Shown here in pieces: positions 5,304-6,126 of a stretch of 6,126 nucleotides of DNA. Positions within the stretch are counted from its first letter, which is position 1. The number at the start of each line of letters is the position of its first letter. The notes under the pieces were generated by a model. It searched no databases. It worked only from the letters and a program-made list of their open reading frames with translations, and had not been told where the DNA came from. The DNA is from an uncultured Ruminococcus sp. (GTDB lineage: Bacteria; Bacillota; Clostridia; UBA1212; UBA1255): NCBI GenBank assembly GCA_902782885.1, contig CACZOW010000007.1:1-6126 (forward strand). The letters are read 5' to 3'. The position numbers and the translations under genes were made by a program.

Positions 5304-5350
5304 GTTAACGCATACACTTTTTTATTTTTTAAAAAATTGTATTCGTTAAC
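5304..5350. repeat. 47-bp interrupted palindrome abutting the ATPase promoter
   Basis: GTTAACGCATACA (5304-5316) and TGTATTCGTTAAC (5338-5350) are inverted repeats matching at 12 of 13 positions. Inside them T6 (5318-5323) can pair with A6 (5331-5336), leaving the 7-base loop ATTTTTT, so one hairpin could span the whole element. The right arm ends at the base before the -35 box TTGACT. It may be an operator or an RNA structure. Confidence 0.75.
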
Positions 5351-5380
5351 TTGACTTTTCGGATAACAGAGCGGTATAAT
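5351..5380 (+). promoter_or_regulatory. promoter of the AAA_14 ATPase gene
   Basis: TTGACT (5351-5356) and a perfect TATAAT (5375-5380) are separated by 18 bases, a strong sigma-A-type match. Transcription would begin near 5387, about 20 bases before the start codon, with AGGAGG at 5397-5402 as the ribosome site. Confidence 0.87.
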
Positions 5381-5407
5381 GATGCTGACCTAAAACAGGA
5401 GGCTCCC

Positions 5408-6126
5408 ATGAAACTTTATTCCAGAGAAAACTATCTTAAAAAGATCCGCGGATTTTACAACGCGGACGATATAATCAAAGTCATTACCGGTGTCCGTCGC
5501 TGCGGTAAATCCAGTCTTATGGCGACGATTGCAGACGAGATCAGACAGTCCGGCGTTCCGGAAGAGAACCTCATATACATTGACCTTGATCTCCGCCCGA
5601 ACAAAGGCATAAAAACAGCCGATCAACTTGAAGCCCTGATACTAAAAAAAAGGAACACACAGGGGCGAAAATACCTGTTTGTTGATGAAATTCAGAACGT
5701 GACCGGTTTTGAAGCAGTCATCAACGGATTCAGGACGGAGGGTGATTGGTCAATATTCGTTACCGGTTCCAATTCGTACCTTCTCAGTGGAGAATTGGTT
5801 ACAAAGCTTACCGGCCGTTATATAGAGTTCGAGATGTTTCCGCTTTCCTTTGAAGAGTACGAGGAAATGAAACAATTCTACGGCAAGGAGATCAACACTA
5901 ATCCGCTGCTCGAATTGAATGCCTATATTACCGAGGGCGGTTTCCCCCGGGCAATGTTCTTCGATACCCTCGCCGATAAGCGCAGATACGTTATGGGCGT
6001 CATTGACGAAATATTCGAAAAGGACATCCGCAAACGCGTAAAGATCCGCAGCAGAGAGACTTTTGAAACCGTTATGCGCTTTGTCGTCAACAATTTCGGT
6101 GCGACTGCCAGCCTGCGTAATCTCTG
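5408..6126 (+). CDS. AAA_14/DUF4143-type P-loop ATPase, 3' end cut by the window
   Basis: The frame runs from the ATG at 5408 (AGGAGG 5 bases upstream) to the window edge without a stop, giving 239 residues of an incomplete protein. It matches the AAA_14 ATPases that usually carry a C-terminal DUF4143 domain. Motifs are Walker A (GVRRCGKSS, 28-36, with K34 and S35), Walker B (YLFVDE, 89-94, with D93 and E94), a sensor-1-like FVTGSNS (117-123), then SGEL (127-130), LTGRY (134-138), and EGGFP (176-180). The rest of DUF4143 would lie beyond 6126, since full members are roughly 400 residues. These proteins are common in anaerobes and often found in variable genome regions; their cellular job is poorly known. 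Its sequence is visibly less GC-rich than the methyl-transfer operon, so it may have arrived separately. It has no evident link to the neighbouring genes. Confidence 0.9.
   Translation, partial: MKLYSRENYLKKIRGFYNADDIIKVITGVRRCGKSSLMATIADEIRQSGVPEENLIYIDLDLRPNKGIKTADQLEALILKKRNTQGRKYLFVDEIQNVTGFEAVINGFRTEGDWSIFVTGSNSYLLSGELVTKLTGRYIEFEMFPLSFEEYEEMKQFYGKEINTNPLLELNAYITEGGFPRAMFFDTLADKRRYVMGVIDEIFEKDIRKRVKIRSRETFETVMRFVVNNFGATASLRNL

Larger units (their letters stand above)
4994..5407. other. AT-rich divergent intergenic region without a convincing gene
   Basis: About 410 bases separate the minus-strand yjbQ-like gene from the plus-strand ATPase gene. They hold two divergent promoters, the CGTATTTG array, two inverted repeats and one copy of AATGAGCGAG. 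Open frames on either strand here (for example 4992-5354 plus and 5063-5317 minus) show no recognisable domain and run across these promoters and repeats. A tiny frame of ten residues (MSEKIKRIFA, 5152-5184, plus) has AAGG 6 bases upstream, but no promoter could be found for it. Confidence 0.6.

Noticed and set aside
4992..5354. A 120-codon plus-strand open frame, and an 84-codon minus-strand frame at 5063-5317
   Set aside because: Neither has a good ribosome site or recognisable domain, and both run across promoters and inverted repeats.
5390..5626. A 78-codon minus-strand frame
   Set aside because: It is antisense to the ATPase gene, whose Walker A motif and ribosome site are clear.

Overview
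The window looks like the chromosome of an anaerobic bacterium, probably a Bacillota/Clostridia-type organism. The signs are strong AGGAGG-like ribosome sites, sigma-A-type promoters, a corrinoid methyl-transfer cassette with its reductive activator, and an AAA_14/DUF4143-type ATPase. The lineage is an inference from gene content and signals, not from a marker gene.

From 4214 down to 155, on the minus strand, lies one compact operon read from a good promoter at 4186-4214. Its order is a uroporphyrinogen-decarboxylase-fold methyltransferase (TTG start at 4151), a B12-binding corrinoid protein (start at 3018), a cysteine-rich DUF2284 protein (start at 2358), and a RACo-type reductive activator with a 2Fe-2S domain and an ASKHA ATPase domain (start at 1711). 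The expected division of labour is as follows. The URO-D-fold enzyme moves a methyl group to or from the cobalt of the corrinoid protein. The RACo protein re-reduces cobalt that has been oxidised to Co(II), using ATP. The DUF2284 protein may supply an extra Fe-S or metal function. No MtaB-, MttB- or MtrH-type substrate methyltransferase is present, so the substrate and the methyl acceptor are unknown. A hairpin followed by a T-rich run sits between the third and fourth genes and may lower expression of the activator. The activator also lacks a visible Shine-Dalgarno sequence.

From 4975 to 4355, also on the minus strand, is an independently transcribed, unusually long member of the YjbQ/UPF0047 family. 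It has its own TATAAT promoter near 5019-5047 and a terminator at 4237-4290.

From about 4994 to 5407 is an AT-rich region, divergent between the minus-strand yjbQ-like gene and a plus-strand gene. It has no convincing gene but several ordered elements: three CGTATTTG repeats just upstream of the yjbQ-like promoter, a perfect 13-bp inverted repeat, and a 47-bp interrupted palindrome that abuts the -35 box of the plus-strand promoter.

From 5408 to the window edge is the plus-strand start of an AAA_14-type P-loop ATPase, cut off by the end of the window. Its base composition is visibly less GC-rich than the methyl-transfer operon. The first 154 bases are a noncoding tail of the operon with a 20-bp tandem duplication over the stop codon and a modest hairpin.
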